From Salinirussus sp. (GTDB taxonomy: Archaea > Halobacteriota > Halobacteria > Halobacteriales > Haloarculaceae): a stretch of DNA of 21,387 bases. Below, one piece after another: positions 6,726 through 14,974 of the stretch. The DNA is taken from assembly GCA_028275005.1 (NCBI GenBank), contig JAQCNN010000033.1:1-21387 (forward strand), written 5' to 3'. The notes below the pieces were generated by a model. That model was not told the origin of the DNA and did no database searches. It worked only from the letters and a program-made list of their open reading frames with translations. The translations under genes were made by a program, and so were the position numbers. Within the stretch, counting starts at the first letter, position 1. Each line of letters begins with the position of its first letter.

Positions 6726-8000
6726 ATGCCATCGGGAGTGCTCGAGGAGCAGGCGACAGAACCGGAGACCGACGACCCGCTCGTGTGGACACGGGACCAC
6801 ACGCCGCTGTTGCAGTCATTCGCCGAGGAGTTCGGCCGTGAGCAGCCCTTCGACGGGCTGACTGTCGCGGTGGCCTCACACCTGGAGACAAAGACCGGCG
6901 TGCTCATCGAGACGCTGCGGGCCGCCGGCGCCGAGGTGCTCTTTGCGCCCTCGGAGCCACAGTCGACCCACGGTGACGTGGTCCGGTTCCTCGACGCCCA
7001 GGAGGGGTACGAGGCCTTCGCCCACGAGGGGATGACCGACGAGGAGTTCGAGGAGGCCCAGCACGCCCTGCTGGAGCGCGAGCCCGACATCGTTCTCGAC
7101 GACGGCTGTGAGCTGATCGCAAAGGCACACGACGCCCACCCCGATATCGCCCGGCGGGTGCTCGCGGGCGGGGAACAGACCACCGCCGGGATCACCAGAC
7201 TAGAGGCGATGGACCGGGAGGACGTCCTCGAGTTCCCCGTCTACGGCGTCAACGACACGCCGATGAAACACTTCTTCGACAACGTCCACGGCACCGGCGA
7301 GTCCGCGCTGGCGAACGTGATGATCACCACCAACGCGATGATCGCCGGGAAGACGGCGGTCGTCGCCGGCTACGGCTACGTCGGCCGCGGGGTTGCGAGC
7401 AAACTCCGCTCACTGGGCGCCGAGACGGTCGTCACGGAGGTCGACCCCCGGCGGGCGCTGCAGGCGCACATGGACGGTCACCGGGTCGCGAGTATGGCCG
7501 AGGCCGCCCCGGAGGGTGACCTCTTTCTCACCGCGACCGGTAGCCGCGATATCGTCCGCGAGGAACACTTCGCGGCGATGGCGTCGGGCGCGAAACTCGC
7601 CAACGCCGGCCACTTCGACGTGGAGATCGTCGTCGAGGACCTGGCGGCGATGGCCGACCGCACGAGCGAGCCAAAGGAGGGGGTGACACGGTACCATCTG
7701 CCCGACGGCCGCCACATCGACCTGCTCGCCGAGGGGCGACTGGTCAACCTCACCGGCCCCTACAGCCAGGGCCACCCCGCCGAGGTCATTGACATGACCT
7801 TCGCGATGATGTTCATGGCCGCCTACGACCTCTCGAAGCGACACGAGGAGCTGGAGCCGGGGCTGTACAGCGTCCCCGACCGGGTCGACCGGGAGGTCGC
7901 CGAGCGAAAGCTGGCAACCCTCGGGGCCGATATCGACGAGTCGACCGACAGCCAGCAGGCCTACGTCGAGGACTGGCGCCACGGTGACAGTAACTTCTGA
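6726..8000 (+). CDS. ahcY: S-adenosylhomocysteine hydrolase family protein (divergent)
   Basis: Protein of 424 aa, the length of archaeal/Thermotoga-type SAH hydrolases. The family enzyme splits S-adenosylhomocysteine to adenosine and homocysteine using bound NAD+. Seen motifs: HLETKTGVLIETL (H51), STHGD (80-84), DDG (125-127), EQTTAG (150-155), NDTPMKHFFDN with K181 and D185 matching the catalytic Lys/Asp pair, NAD loop GYGYVG (215-220), AGHFDVE (H296), EGRLVNL and GHPAEVIDM. Compared with canonical enzymes as I remember them, several normally fixed positions differ: EETTTG is EQTTAG, DDGGDL is DDGCEL and STQDD/STHDD is STHGD. It may therefore be a paralogue with shifted substrate, for example S-inosylhomocysteine or another nucleoside thioether. 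The gene precedes the nucleoside importer. The NAD-dependent hydrolase fold is secure; the exact substrate and the symbol are not. Confidence 0.85.
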   Translation: MPSGVLEEQATEPETDDPLVWTRDHTPLLQSFAEEFGREQPFDGLTVAVASHLETKTGVLIETLRAAGAEVLFAPSEPQSTHGDVVRFLDAQEGYEAFAHEGMTDEEFEEAQHALLEREPDIVLDDGCELIAKAHDAHPDIARRVLAGGEQTTAGITRLEAMDREDVLEFPVYGVNDTPMKHFFDNVHGTGESALANVMITTNAMIAGKTAVVAGYGYVGRGVASKLRSLGAETVVTEVDPRRALQAHMDGHRVASMAEAAPEGDLFLTATGSRDIVREEHFAAMASGAKLANAGHFDVEIVVEDLAAMADRTSEPKEGVTRYHLPDGRHIDLLAEGRLVNLTGPYSQGHPAEVIDMTFAMMFMAAYDLSKRHEELEPGLYSVPDRVDREVAERKLATLGADIDESTDSQQAYVEDWRHGDSNF

Positions 8001-8043
8001 GCCCGCGAACCGGTATGTCGGGTCAGGGCAATCCCGAGGGACA

Positions 8044-8061
8044 GGCCCGCCGAGCCGGGCC
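8044..8061. repeat. GC-rich 6-bp hairpin downstream of the SAH hydrolase
   Basis: GGCCCG (8044-8049) and CGGGCC (8056-8061) pair exactly around a 6-nt loop, 44 nt after the stop codon. There is no following T-tract, so a terminator role is doubtful, and such short GC hairpins arise readily in this composition. Confidence 0.25.
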
Positions 8062-8126
8062 GCCGTAACCCCGCGTTGCTGCCGGTTCGGTCGCGCCAGG
8101 ATATGTCGGCTCGCTCATACGACGGG

Positions 8127-8183
8127 GCCGGCAGCGGCTACGACACGCTGGTAATCGGTCACAGGGGCCCGGGAGCCGGCAGC
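8127..8183. repeat. Two direct copies of GCCGGCAGC upstream of the importer operon
   Basis: Copies at 8127-8135 and 8175-8183 are 48 nt apart and lie about 50-105 nt before the importer start, upstream of its TATA box. They could be regulator sites; high GC makes chance repetition plausible. Confidence 0.25.
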
Positions 8184-8197
8184 CTTGCGGGAGTAGC

Positions 8198-8207
8198 AAT
8201 ATATATG
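8198..8207 (+). promoter_or_regulatory. Strong TATA box of the nucleoside importer operon
   Basis: AATATATATG is the most AT-rich run in the window and is centred 29 nt before the ATG at 8232. It probably drives the whole four-gene importer operon as a leaderless transcript. Confidence 0.6.
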
Positions 8208-8231
8208 TACGATCCACGACACTGATATTAC

Positions 8232-9371
8232 ATGGTCTCGCGTCGGGAGATACTGAAAGCAAGCGGCGTCGGGTTGACCGTTGGACTAGCCGGCTGTTCG
8301 GGCGGGCGTGGAACCGACGACGGAGGGGGGGAGACGAGCACCCCAGAGGGCGGTGACGACACCGGGGGTGGTGACACCGGCGACGAGGACACCAGTACGC
8401 CGCTGCCGGGCGAGGACGTGAACGTGGGTGCCATCTATGCCCGCGGTGGGCTCGGCGACCAGTCGTTCAGCGACGCGGCCAACCGTGGTATCCAGCGCGC
8501 GGCCGAGGAGTTCGGCGTCAGCTTCGAGAACGCCGAGCCACAGAGCACACAGGAGTTCAACTCCTTCCAGGAGCGGTTCGCGCGGTCGACCGACCCCGAG
8601 TACGACCTCATCGTCTGTGTCGGGTTCGAACACGTCTCGCCGCTGCAGGAGAACGCAGACACCTACTCCGACCAGCGGTGGGCACAGTTAGACGCCGTCG
8701 TCGACCGGTCGAACGTCGAGAGCTGGGTCTACGCCGAGGAGCAGGGCTCCTATCTCGTCGGGCAGTCGGCGGCACAGCTCTCGACCATGGAGTTCGACGC
8801 GGGGCCGGGGGCGACCGACCCCTCGAACACCGTGCTCGGGTTCGTCGGCGGCGCCCAGGCGCCGGTCGTGCAGGCCTTCGAGGCCGGCTACCGCGCCGGC
8901 GCAAAGTCCGTCGACCCCGCCTTCGACGTCCGCGCCAGCTACGTCGGGGACTTCTCCAGCCCCGGGGCGGCCGAGGAGACCGCACAGTCGATGATCAACG
9001 AGGGGGCCGACGTGCTGTACCACGGCGCCGGCGCCGGCGGGGTCGGGGTCTTCCGGGCCGCCCAGGAAAACGGCGTGCTCGCCTTCGGCGCGGACAGTCG
9101 CCAGTCCGAGACCGTCCCGGACTTCGCCGACGTCATCCTCGGCTCGATGATCAAGGGCGTCGAGACCAGCGCGTTCCGGGCGGTCCAGCACGTCGTCGAG
9201 GACGACTTCCAGGGTGGCAACGTCTTCGAACTCGGCGCCGGCGAGGGCGGGTTCGAACTCGTCTGGAGTGACACCGCCGGCAGCGACGTGCCACAGGCGG
9301 TCAAAGACGCCGTCATCGACACCAAAGAGGAGATCGCCGCGGGCAACGTCGAGGTACCGTCGACACCCTGA
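8232..9371 (+). CDS. BMP-family substrate-binding lipoprotein of a nucleoside ABC importer
   Basis: Protein of 379 aa, anchored outside the membrane. The N-terminus SRREILKASGVGLTVGLAGC combines a Tat twin-arginine motif with a lipobox (LAGC, lipidated C22), the usual haloarchaeal lipoprotein signal. Residues 23-60 are a Gly/Asp/Thr-rich linker. The rest is the Med/BMP (basic membrane protein) fold: VNVGAIYARGGLGDQSFSDAANRGIQRA, then DPEYDLIVCVGFEH, VLGFVGGAQAPVVQAFEAGYRAGAK and GADVLYHGAGAGGVGVFRAAQ. In the PnrA/BmpA family these proteins bind purine and pyrimidine nucleosides. It is the first gene of the importer operon, 49 nt before the ATPase gene. The nucleoside specificity is inferred from the family and from the adjacent phosphorylase and aldolase genes. 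Confidence 0.93.
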   Translation: MVSRREILKASGVGLTVGLAGCSGGRGTDDGGGETSTPEGGDDTGGGDTGDEDTSTPLPGEDVNVGAIYARGGLGDQSFSDAANRGIQRAAEEFGVSFENAEPQSTQEFNSFQERFARSTDPEYDLIVCVGFEHVSPLQENADTYSDQRWAQLDAVVDRSNVESWVYAEEQGSYLVGQSAAQLSTMEFDAGPGATDPSNTVLGFVGGAQAPVVQAFEAGYRAGAKSVDPAFDVRASYVGDFSSPGAAEETAQSMINEGADVLYHGAGAGGVGVFRAAQENGVLAFGADSRQSETVPDFADVILGSMIKGVETSAFRAVQHVVEDDFQGGNVFELGAGEGGFELVWSDTAGSDVPQAVKDAVIDTKEEIAAGNVEVPSTP

Positions 9372-9420
9372 CCGGCCGAGCTGTCGTCGGCGAGGTGACC
9401 CGGCCAACGACTCATCAACA

Positions 9421-10977
9421 ATGGACACAGCAGTCAGTCTCACAGACATCACCAAGCGGTTCGACGACGTCGTCGCCAACGACGAGGTGGATATGCGGGT
9501 CGAGCGCGGTGCCGTACACGCGCTGTTGGGGGAAAACGGTGCGGGCAAGACCACGCTGATGAACGTCCTCTACGGGCTGTACAGGCCGACTGCCGGCGAG
9601 GTTTACGTCGACGGCGACCGTGCCGAGTTCGACTCCCCACAGGACGCCATCGCGGCCGGCGTCGGGATGATCCACCAGCATTTCATGCTGGTAGAGCCGA
9701 TGACCGTCCGCGAGAACATCGCGCTGGGCTGGGAGCCGGTTACACACGGCGGCCTGAAGACCGACGACGCCCGGATCGACACCGAGGTACGCGAGCTCAG
9801 CGAGCGCTACGGGCTGGGGCTGGCCGGTGACCTCGACACCCCGGTCGAACAGCTCAGTATGGGTGCCCGCCAGCGCGTCGAGGTGTTAAAGGCGCTGTAC
9901 CGGGGGGCCGACGTGTTCATCTTCGACGAGCCGACCGCGGTCCTCACCCCCCAGGAGGTCGAGGAGCTGTTCGACATCTTCAGCCAGCTGACCGCACAGG
10001 ACAAGACGATTATCTTCATCACCCACAAGCTCGGGGAGGCGCTGACTGCGGCCGACGGGATAACCGTCCTGCGGGACGGCGAGCGCGTCGGGACCGTCGA
10101 CGCCGCCGGCACGACCCGCGAGCAGCTGGCCGAGCTGATGGTCGGTCGGGAGGTGCTGCTGGACGTCGACCGTGCGGCCCGCGGCGCCAGCGGCGACGAC
10201 ACCCGGCTGTCGGTCAGTGACCTCGCCGTCACCGACGACCGCGGCGAGCCGGCGGTCCACGGGGTCGACATCTCGGTCCGCGGCGGCGAGATCGTCGGTA
10301 TCGCCGGCGTCGACGGCAACGGACAGGAGCCGCTCGTCGAGGCGGTCACCGGGGTGCGTGACGCCGACGCCGGGACGGTCCGGTTCGACGGCGAGGCGGT
10401 GACCGGGCTGTCCCGCCGGGAGCGACTGGACAGAGGGCTGGCACACGTCCCCGGCGACCGCCAGGAGCAGGCGCTGGTGATGGGGTTCAATCTCGTACAG
10501 AACGCGGTCCTCGGGAGTCAGCACCGCCCCCCGTTCGGGCGACGGGGCCGTATCGACTGGGGGGCCGCCCGCGAACACGCCGAGGCGGTCATCGAGGAGT
10601 ACGACGTGCGTCCGCCGAACCCGGACCTGCCGGCCCGGTCGCTGTCGGGGGGGAACCAGCAGAAGTTCGTCGTCGGCCGGGAGCTCTCCCGTGAACCCGA
10701 CGTGGTGGTCGCGGCCCACCCCACCCGCGGGGTCGACATCGGAAGCAAGGAGTTCATCCACGAACGGCTGCTCGCGATGCGTGAGCAGGGTGCCGCCGTC
10801 CTCGTCGTGTCGGCGTCGCTCGACGAGGTGGTCCAGCTCTCGGACCGTATCGCCGTCATGTACGAGGGGTCGTTCGTCGATGTCGTCCCGGGGGACGCCG
10901 CGACCGAGGAACAGCTCGGCCTGCTGATGGCCGGCGAACAGCCGGACGAACCGGTCCCGACGGGGGCCGGGCGATGA
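9421..10977 (+). CDS. Nucleoside ABC importer, double-domain ATP-binding protein
   Basis: Protein of 518 aa with two ABC ATPase domains in tandem, as in the sugar/nucleoside (YufO/NupA, RbsA-like) class. Domain 1: Walker A GENGAGKT (37-44), signature LSMGARQR (145-152), Walker B VFIFDEPT (165-172), H-loop H202. Domain 2: degenerate Walker A GVDGNGQE (296-303) lacking the Lys-Thr pair, signature LSGGNQQK (408-415), and a Walker B region VVVAAHPTRG in which DE is replaced by AH. This asymmetry is usual for the family, so it is not damage. Start ATG 9421 matches the conserved N-terminus; longer in-frame starts would overlap the lipoprotein gene. The stop overlaps the next gene by ATGA. Confidence 0.95.
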   Translation: MDTAVSLTDITKRFDDVVANDEVDMRVERGAVHALLGENGAGKTTLMNVLYGLYRPTAGEVYVDGDRAEFDSPQDAIAAGVGMIHQHFMLVEPMTVRENIALGWEPVTHGGLKTDDARIDTEVRELSERYGLGLAGDLDTPVEQLSMGARQRVEVLKALYRGADVFIFDEPTAVLTPQEVEELFDIFSQLTAQDKTIIFITHKLGEALTAADGITVLRDGERVGTVDAAGTTREQLAELMVGREVLLDVDRAARGASGDDTRLSVSDLAVTDDRGEPAVHGVDISVRGGEIVGIAGVDGNGQEPLVEAVTGVRDADAGTVRFDGEAVTGLSRRERLDRGLAHVPGDRQEQALVMGFNLVQNAVLGSQHRPPFGRRGRIDWGAAREHAEAVIEEYDVRPPNPDLPARSLSGGNQQKFVVGRELSREPDVVVAAHPTRGVDIGSKEFIHERLLAMREQGAAVLVVSASLDEVVQLSDRIAVMYEGSFVDVVPGDAATEEQLGLLMAGEQPDEPVPTGAGR

Positions 10978-12164
10978 GTCGGGCGCTCCCGGAGGGGCTT
11001 CGCCGCACGCTCCGGCGGTTTGCCGGGCTCTCGGCTGTCGAGCGGGTGTTGGTGAGCGGCGCGGCCGTCGTCGTTGCGCTGCTCGTTGGCGCGGTCATGT
11101 TGCTCGGCTCGGGCTACGTCGCGAGCTGTCGGGAGCCGGCGCTGTTTCTCGCCGGCACGAGCTTCTGTTTCGACCCCGTCGCGGTGTACGCCGCGATGTA
11201 CCAGGGGGCCTTCGGGACGCCGGTGAACCAGGCCCTGACCCTCCAGCGGATGACACTGCTCATCTTCACCGGGCTGGCCTTTGCTATCCCATACCGCGCC
11301 GGGCTGTTCAACATCGGCGCCCAGGGGCAGTTCGTGCTCGCGGCGCTTGCCACGACGGTCAGCCTGCTCGCCCTCGGCCCGCTGGTCTCCGGGCCGGTCG
11401 CCACGGCGGTGTTGGTCCCCGTCGGACTGCTCGCCGGGGCCGTCGTCGGTGGGCTCTACGGGCTCTTACCAGGGGTCCTGAAGACCCGGTACGGCACGAA
11501 CGAGGTTATCTCGACGCTCCTGCTGAACTTCATCGCCACCGGGGTCGCCGTCGTCATAGTGAAGCGGGCGTTCAACAACCCGGAGATCCAGGGGACAGTT
11601 ACCCGGTCGATCCCCGAGGCTGCCACACTGCAGCCGTGGCTGTTCCCCCCGGGCACCCGGTTTTCCGTGCCGGTCCTCGCGGCGACCCTCCTGCTCGTCG
11701 GGGGGTTCTGGTGGCTGCTCAACCGGACGACACTCGGCTACGACATCCGCGTGCTGGGGCGCCAGCAGGCAGCGGCCGTCTTTGGCGGCGTCGACGACGA
11801 CCGGGTGACGGTGCTGTCGATGGTGATCGCGGGCGCCGTTGCCGGCCTCGGCGGCGGGTTGTACGTGATGATGGTCGTCGGGCGGTGGCAGGTCGGGCTG
11901 CCGGCGCTTGGCTTTGACGGGATCGCCGTCTCCGTCCTCGCCGGCAACAACCCGGTCGGGCTGGTCCCGGCTGGGCTGCTGTTTGGCGCACTCCAGAGCG
12001 GCGGGCTCGCGATCAACTTCCAGCTCGGCATCCCGAGAGAGCTCGTGGATGTGTTGCGCGGGCTGGTCATCCTGCTGGTGGCGACGCCGGAGCTGTTCCG
12101 GATCGTCGGACGCCGGCTCCAGCGCCAGGGCCGCCTGCGCCCCGCCGGGGGTGAGTCCGGGTGA
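10974..12164 (+). CDS. Nucleoside ABC importer permease 1
   Basis: Protein of 396 aa, integral membrane, BPD_transp_2 family (YufP/NupB type). It has about 8-10 hydrophobic segments; the first is at about 24-46. NIGAQGQ (113-119) is the family signature NIGAEGQ. Later segments include VLVPVGLLAGAVVGGLYGLL and the TNEVISTLLLNFIATGVAV stretch. An external loop at about 50-80 contains two Cys (SCREPALFLAGTSFCFD), which could form a disulfide on the outside. Translation is coupled at both ends: ATGA with the ATPase gene and GTGA with permease 2. It forms the channel with permease 2. Confidence 0.93.
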   Translation: MSRALPEGLRRTLRRFAGLSAVERVLVSGAAVVVALLVGAVMLLGSGYVASCREPALFLAGTSFCFDPVAVYAAMYQGAFGTPVNQALTLQRMTLLIFTGLAFAIPYRAGLFNIGAQGQFVLAALATTVSLLALGPLVSGPVATAVLVPVGLLAGAVVGGLYGLLPGVLKTRYGTNEVISTLLLNFIATGVAVVIVKRAFNNPEIQGTVTRSIPEAATLQPWLFPPGTRFSVPVLAATLLLVGGFWWLLNRTTLGYDIRVLGRQQAAAVFGGVDDDRVTVLSMVIAGAVAGLGGGLYVMMVVGRWQVGLPALGFDGIAVSVLAGNNPVGLVPAGLLFGALQSGGLAINFQLGIPRELVDVLRGLVILLVATPELFRIVGRRLQRQGRLRPAGGESG

Positions 12165-13225
12165 GTGCGACCGCGACCGCCCGCCGGTGGGTGTTCGCCG
12201 GCGCACTCGTGTTGGCCGTTCTCGCCGCCCTCAGGCTCGTGGTGCCCGCCGGGTCGGTCCCCGGGCGGATGCTCGCGTCCGTCCTCGACGTCGGCTACGC
12301 GAGTTCGGTCCTCCGGCTGACCGTGCCGATCGCCTTTGCCGCACTCGGGGGCATCTTCGCGGAACGGGCCGGGGTCATCAACATCGGCATCGAGGGCTTT
12401 CTGATCGTCTCGGCGCTGACGACCGTCATCGTCGCTCGCCGGCTGCCGTGGGCGGGGGTCACCGGGCCGGCGGCCCTCTGGCTCGCCTTTCTGGTCGGCG
12501 TCTTGGTCAGCGTGGCCGTCGCGGCGGTGTTTGCCGTCCTCGTCGTGCGGTACCGCTCGAACCAGGTCATCGCCGGGCTGGCCGTGTGGCTGATCGCCCT
12601 GGGGCTCGCCCCGTTCATCACCCTCACCCTGTTCGACAGTTCCAGCCCGACGATCGATACGTTCGGCACCTGGTCTGTCCCCCTGCTCTCGGAGCTCCCC
12701 GTCGTCGGGCCGGTGTTGTTCGACGCCTCGCCGACCGTCTACATGCTGCTCGTCGCGACGCCGCTTGCCTGGTACGCGCTGCGGTACACGCGGCTCGGCC
12801 GGCGGATCCGGGCGTGTGGCGAGAACCCGAAGGCGCTGGCGACGGGCGGGGTCAGCGTCTCTCGGGTCCGGTACGCCGGCGTCCTCATCTCGGGTGTGCT
12901 GGCCGGGGTCGGCGGCGCCGGGTTCACCGTCGGACAGGTCGGGACGTTCGTCGCCGTTGGCCAGACCAGTATCAACGGCCGCGGCTTTCTCGGCATCGTC
13001 GCCTACCTGTTTGGCAACTACAACCCCTTCGCGGCCGTCGGCGGGGCGATGCTGTTTGCCGGCTTTGACTCCCTGCAGCTGCGCCTCCAGCAGATCGGCG
13101 CACTCGATATCCCCGCCGAGCTGTTCGGGATCCTCCCGTTCGTGGTCGTCCTCGTCACTATCACACTCGTCCGACGGACCCGGGTCCCGGCGGCGCTCGG
13201 CGAGCCCTACGAGGGGGAGGAGTGA
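12161..13225 (+). CDS. Nucleoside ABC importer permease 2
   Basis: Protein of 354 aa, integral membrane, the second BPD_transp_2 permease (YufQ/NupC type). The start is GTG at 12161, overlapping the TGA of permease 1 by 4 bp. ERAGVINIGIEGFLIVSA (signature NIGIEGF, 74-80) is the family motif next to the first conserved membrane helices. Further helices include ALWLAFLVGVLVSVAVAAVF and GLAVWLIALGLAPFITLTLF. LGRRIRACGENPKALATGGV is the cytoplasmic loop expected to contact the ATPase. It is the last gene of the operon, ending 20 bp before the opposing SDR gene. Confidence 0.93.
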   Translation: MSATATARRWVFAGALVLAVLAALRLVVPAGSVPGRMLASVLDVGYASSVLRLTVPIAFAALGGIFAERAGVINIGIEGFLIVSALTTVIVARRLPWAGVTGPAALWLAFLVGVLVSVAVAAVFAVLVVRYRSNQVIAGLAVWLIALGLAPFITLTLFDSSSPTIDTFGTWSVPLLSELPVVGPVLFDASPTVYMLLVATPLAWYALRYTRLGRRIRACGENPKALATGGVSVSRVRYAGVLISGVLAGVGGAGFTVGQVGTFVAVGQTSINGRGFLGIVAYLFGNYNPFAAVGGAMLFAGFDSLQLRLQQIGALDIPAELFGILPFVVVLVTITLVRRTRVPAALGEPYEGEE

Positions 13226-13245
13226 GCCACGGCGTCGGCAGGGGC

Positions 13246-14118
13246 CTACACCTGCGGGGCCGGAACCTCCGCCTCGGCCGCCTCGCGCCACGACCGGGTC
13301 GGCTCCCAGTCGAGCAGCGCCTGGGCCTTCCCGGTGTCGTATGCGGCGGCGTCACCCGTCACCGTGCAGTCGGCCGGCAGGTCACCGTAGAACGCCTCGA
13401 CCAACTCGGTGAGTGGCCGGCCGAAAGCGTTGTCCGGGCCGGCACAGTTGAACGCCTCGTGACCGCTCAGGTCCGCGACCAGGGCCGCCTCGACCATGTC
13501 GACGACGTCGCGGACGTCGACGTAGGACCAGAAGTTGCCCGCCCCGGCCGCCAGGTCCTCGAGGTACCCCTCAGCCCGACACGGGTACTCGCCGGGTTCC
13601 TGGATCCAGGTCGGCCGCAGCGAGACCACGGGGACGCCCTCGCGTCGGGCGACAGTCTTCCCGACCTCCTCGGCGACGAGCTTCGAGAGCCCGTAGGGGT
13701 CCTCCGGGCACAGCGGGTGTGTCTCGGCGACCGGCAACGCCTCCGGCAGCGGGGTCTCGTCGGCAAAGAAGAAGCCGTAGGCGCCGTCCGACGACGCCTG
13801 GACGACGCGGGCGCCGACCCGGCCGGCCGCAGACAGGACCGCGTGAGCCGCGAGCGTGTTGTTCCGGTAGAGGTCGACCCCGGGGTGCTGGCCGGCGACG
13901 GGGATGGCCGCCCAGTGGACGACAGCGTCGGGTTCCAGCGCGGTGACCACGTCGAAGACACCGCCGGCGTCGGTCAGGTCGAGCGCCCGGTAGTCGACGC
14001 CGGGGTGGCCCTCCTCGGGGAGCGCCCGGTCGAGACAGGTGACCGCGTGGTCGGCGGCGAGGCGGTCGACGACCCAGCGCCCCGTCTGGCCGCGCCCGCC
14101 GGTCACGATGACATCCAT
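13246..14118 (-). CDS. NAD-dependent epimerase/dehydratase (extended SDR)
   Basis: Protein of 290 aa. The N-terminal Rossmann motif is VTGGRGQTGRWV (TGxxGxxG, 6-13), with D30 positioned to favour NAD(H). The active site shows VVQASSDGAYG (S109/S110) and Y142-x-x-x-K146 in YGLSK, so the Ser-Tyr-Lys triad is intact. WSYVDVRDVVDMVEAAL and ALLDWEPTRSWREA are typical extended-SDR C-terminal motifs. The substrate is not clear. Nucleotide-sugar epimerases are usually a little longer (310-330 aa), and sugar dehydrogenases of the uronate/glucose-6-phosphate (Azf-like) group are shorter, so either activity is possible. It has its own TATA box and lies 37 bp after the phosphorylase gene, which hints at a role in sugar released from nucleosides; this is inference. 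Confidence 0.88.
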   Translation of the reverse strand: MDVIVTGGRGQTGRWVVDRLAADHAVTCLDRALPEEGHPGVDYRALDLTDAGGVFDVVTALEPDAVVHWAAIPVAGQHPGVDLYRNNTLAAHAVLSAAGRVGARVVQASSDGAYGFFFADETPLPEALPVAETHPLCPEDPYGLSKLVAEEVGKTVARREGVPVVSLRPTWIQEPGEYPCRAEGYLEDLAAGAGNFWSYVDVRDVVDMVEAALVADLSGHEAFNCAGPDNAFGRPLTELVEAFYGDLPADCTVTGDAAAYDTGKAQALLDWEPTRSWREAAEAEVPAPQV

Positions 14119-14141
14119 GCGCCAACCCGCGGGGCGACCGG

Positions 14142-14147
14142 ATTAAA
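14142..14147 (-). promoter_or_regulatory. TATA element of the SDR gene
   Basis: TTTAAT on the minus strand is centred 27 nt before the ATG at 14118. The core TTTAATC is the same as in the phosphorylase promoter at 14903-14910. Confidence 0.5.
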
Positions 14148-14155
14148 CCTGGCGT

Positions 14156-14881
14156 CTACAGCGTCACAACCGCATCGAGTGCGAGTTCGATCGCGCGGCC
14201 GACGTTGTTCTTTGCCTTCTCGGGGAGTTCGTCCTCGTCGGTCTCGCCCTTCTGGGTGCCGGTGACGAGGTTGCCGTCGACGGTGCAGATGGCACCCGCC
14301 GCCAGCCCCTTCCGGCGGGCGAGTGTGAAGATGGCCGCGGCCTCCATCTCGACGGCCGCCAGCCCCGCGGCCTCCCAGTCGGCGACGTACTCGTCGGTCT
14401 CGGCGTAGAAGGCGTCGTCGGTGGCAACGGGCCCGACCCGGACGGTCTCGTCGTTGGCCTCGGCGGCCTCGACCAGGGCCGCAAGCGTCTCGTAGTCGGG
14501 GACAGCAGGGACCTCGGCACCCTCGTACCGCTTCGTGGTGCCCTCGTCCTTTGCGGCGCCGTTTGCGACCACCATGTCCCCGACCTCGATGTCGGCCTGG
14601 AGGGCGCCACAGGTGCCCACGCGGACGAACCGCTCGACGCCGACCGTCGCCAGCTCTTCGACCGCGATAGCCGTCGACGGCGCGCCGATCCCCGTCGAAC
14701 AGACCGTCACCGGCCGCCCCTCGTAGGTGGCGTTGACGAGCTTGTACTCGCGGTTGTGCGCCACGGTCTCGGCGTCGGCGCAGTGGTCGGCGATCCGGTC
14801 GACTCGGCCGGGGTCCCCCGGGACGAGCGCAACGTCGGCCAGCTCGCCCTCCTCGACAAGCAGGTGTGGCTGTTTCGCCAT
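14156..14881 (-). CDS. udp: Uridine phosphorylase-family nucleoside phosphorylase
   Basis: Protein of 241 aa, the usual length. It cleaves a nucleoside with phosphate to base plus (deoxy)ribose-1-phosphate in the cytoplasm. Phosphate-binding loop GDPGR (22-26), STGIGAPS (62-69), R87 in VRVGTCG, and the ribose-binding VEMEAAAIF (177-185, E178/M179/E180) are all present, as expected of the PNP/UDP superfamily. Base specificity cannot be read from sequence with certainty: in halophilic archaea a uridine-phosphorylase homologue has been described as guanosine phosphorylase in a non-carboxylating pentose bisphosphate pathway, so guanosine or other nucleosides are possible. Its neighbours (BMP importer, deoC) support nucleoside salvage. 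The start is supported by a TATA element 25-26 nt upstream. Confidence 0.92.
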   Translation of the reverse strand: MAKQPHLLVEEGELADVALVPGDPGRVDRIADHCADAETVAHNREYKLVNATYEGRPVTVCSTGIGAPSTAIAVEELATVGVERFVRVGTCGALQADIEVGDMVVANGAAKDEGTTKRYEGAEVPAVPDYETLAALVEAAEANDETVRVGPVATDDAFYAETDEYVADWEAAGLAAVEMEAAAIFTLARRKGLAAGAICTVDGNLVTGTQKGETDEDELPEKAKNNVGRAIELALDAVVTL

Positions 14882-14902
14882 ACCCGGCGTTTGCCCGGCA
14901 CG

Positions 14903-14910
14903 ATTAAAAG
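14903..14910 (-). promoter_or_regulatory. TATA element of the nucleoside phosphorylase gene
   Basis: CTTTTAAT on the minus strand is centred about 25-26 nt before the ATG at 14881, as for a leaderless transcript. Confidence 0.5.
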
Positions 14911-14974
14911 TCGGCCGTCACGCGCCCGCGGCTGGGCCTGTGACCGTGGGGGGTGGAGGGCCCCTTCCCCGCGC

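Noticed and set aside
5649..6800. Minus-strand open frame of 383 codons over the channel and methyltransferase genes
   Set aside because: It overlaps three well-supported plus-strand genes and lacks recognisable motifs.
8103..8225. Possible 40-codon ORF just upstream of the importer operon
   Set aside because: It runs through the strong TATA box of the operon, has no promoter or family resemblance, and ends just before the importer start; chance ORF.
10316..10420. Degenerate Walker A and B in the second ATPase domain as a sign of gene decay
   Set aside because: This asymmetry is normal for double-domain ATPases of this nucleoside/sugar importer class, and the frame is intact.
11738..13291. 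Minus-strand open frame of 517 codons opposite the two permease genes
   Set aside because: The plus strand encodes two unmistakable coupled permeases. The antisense frame is low-complexity (repeated RPDD/GDRR-like runs) and is an artefact of GC-rich codon use.
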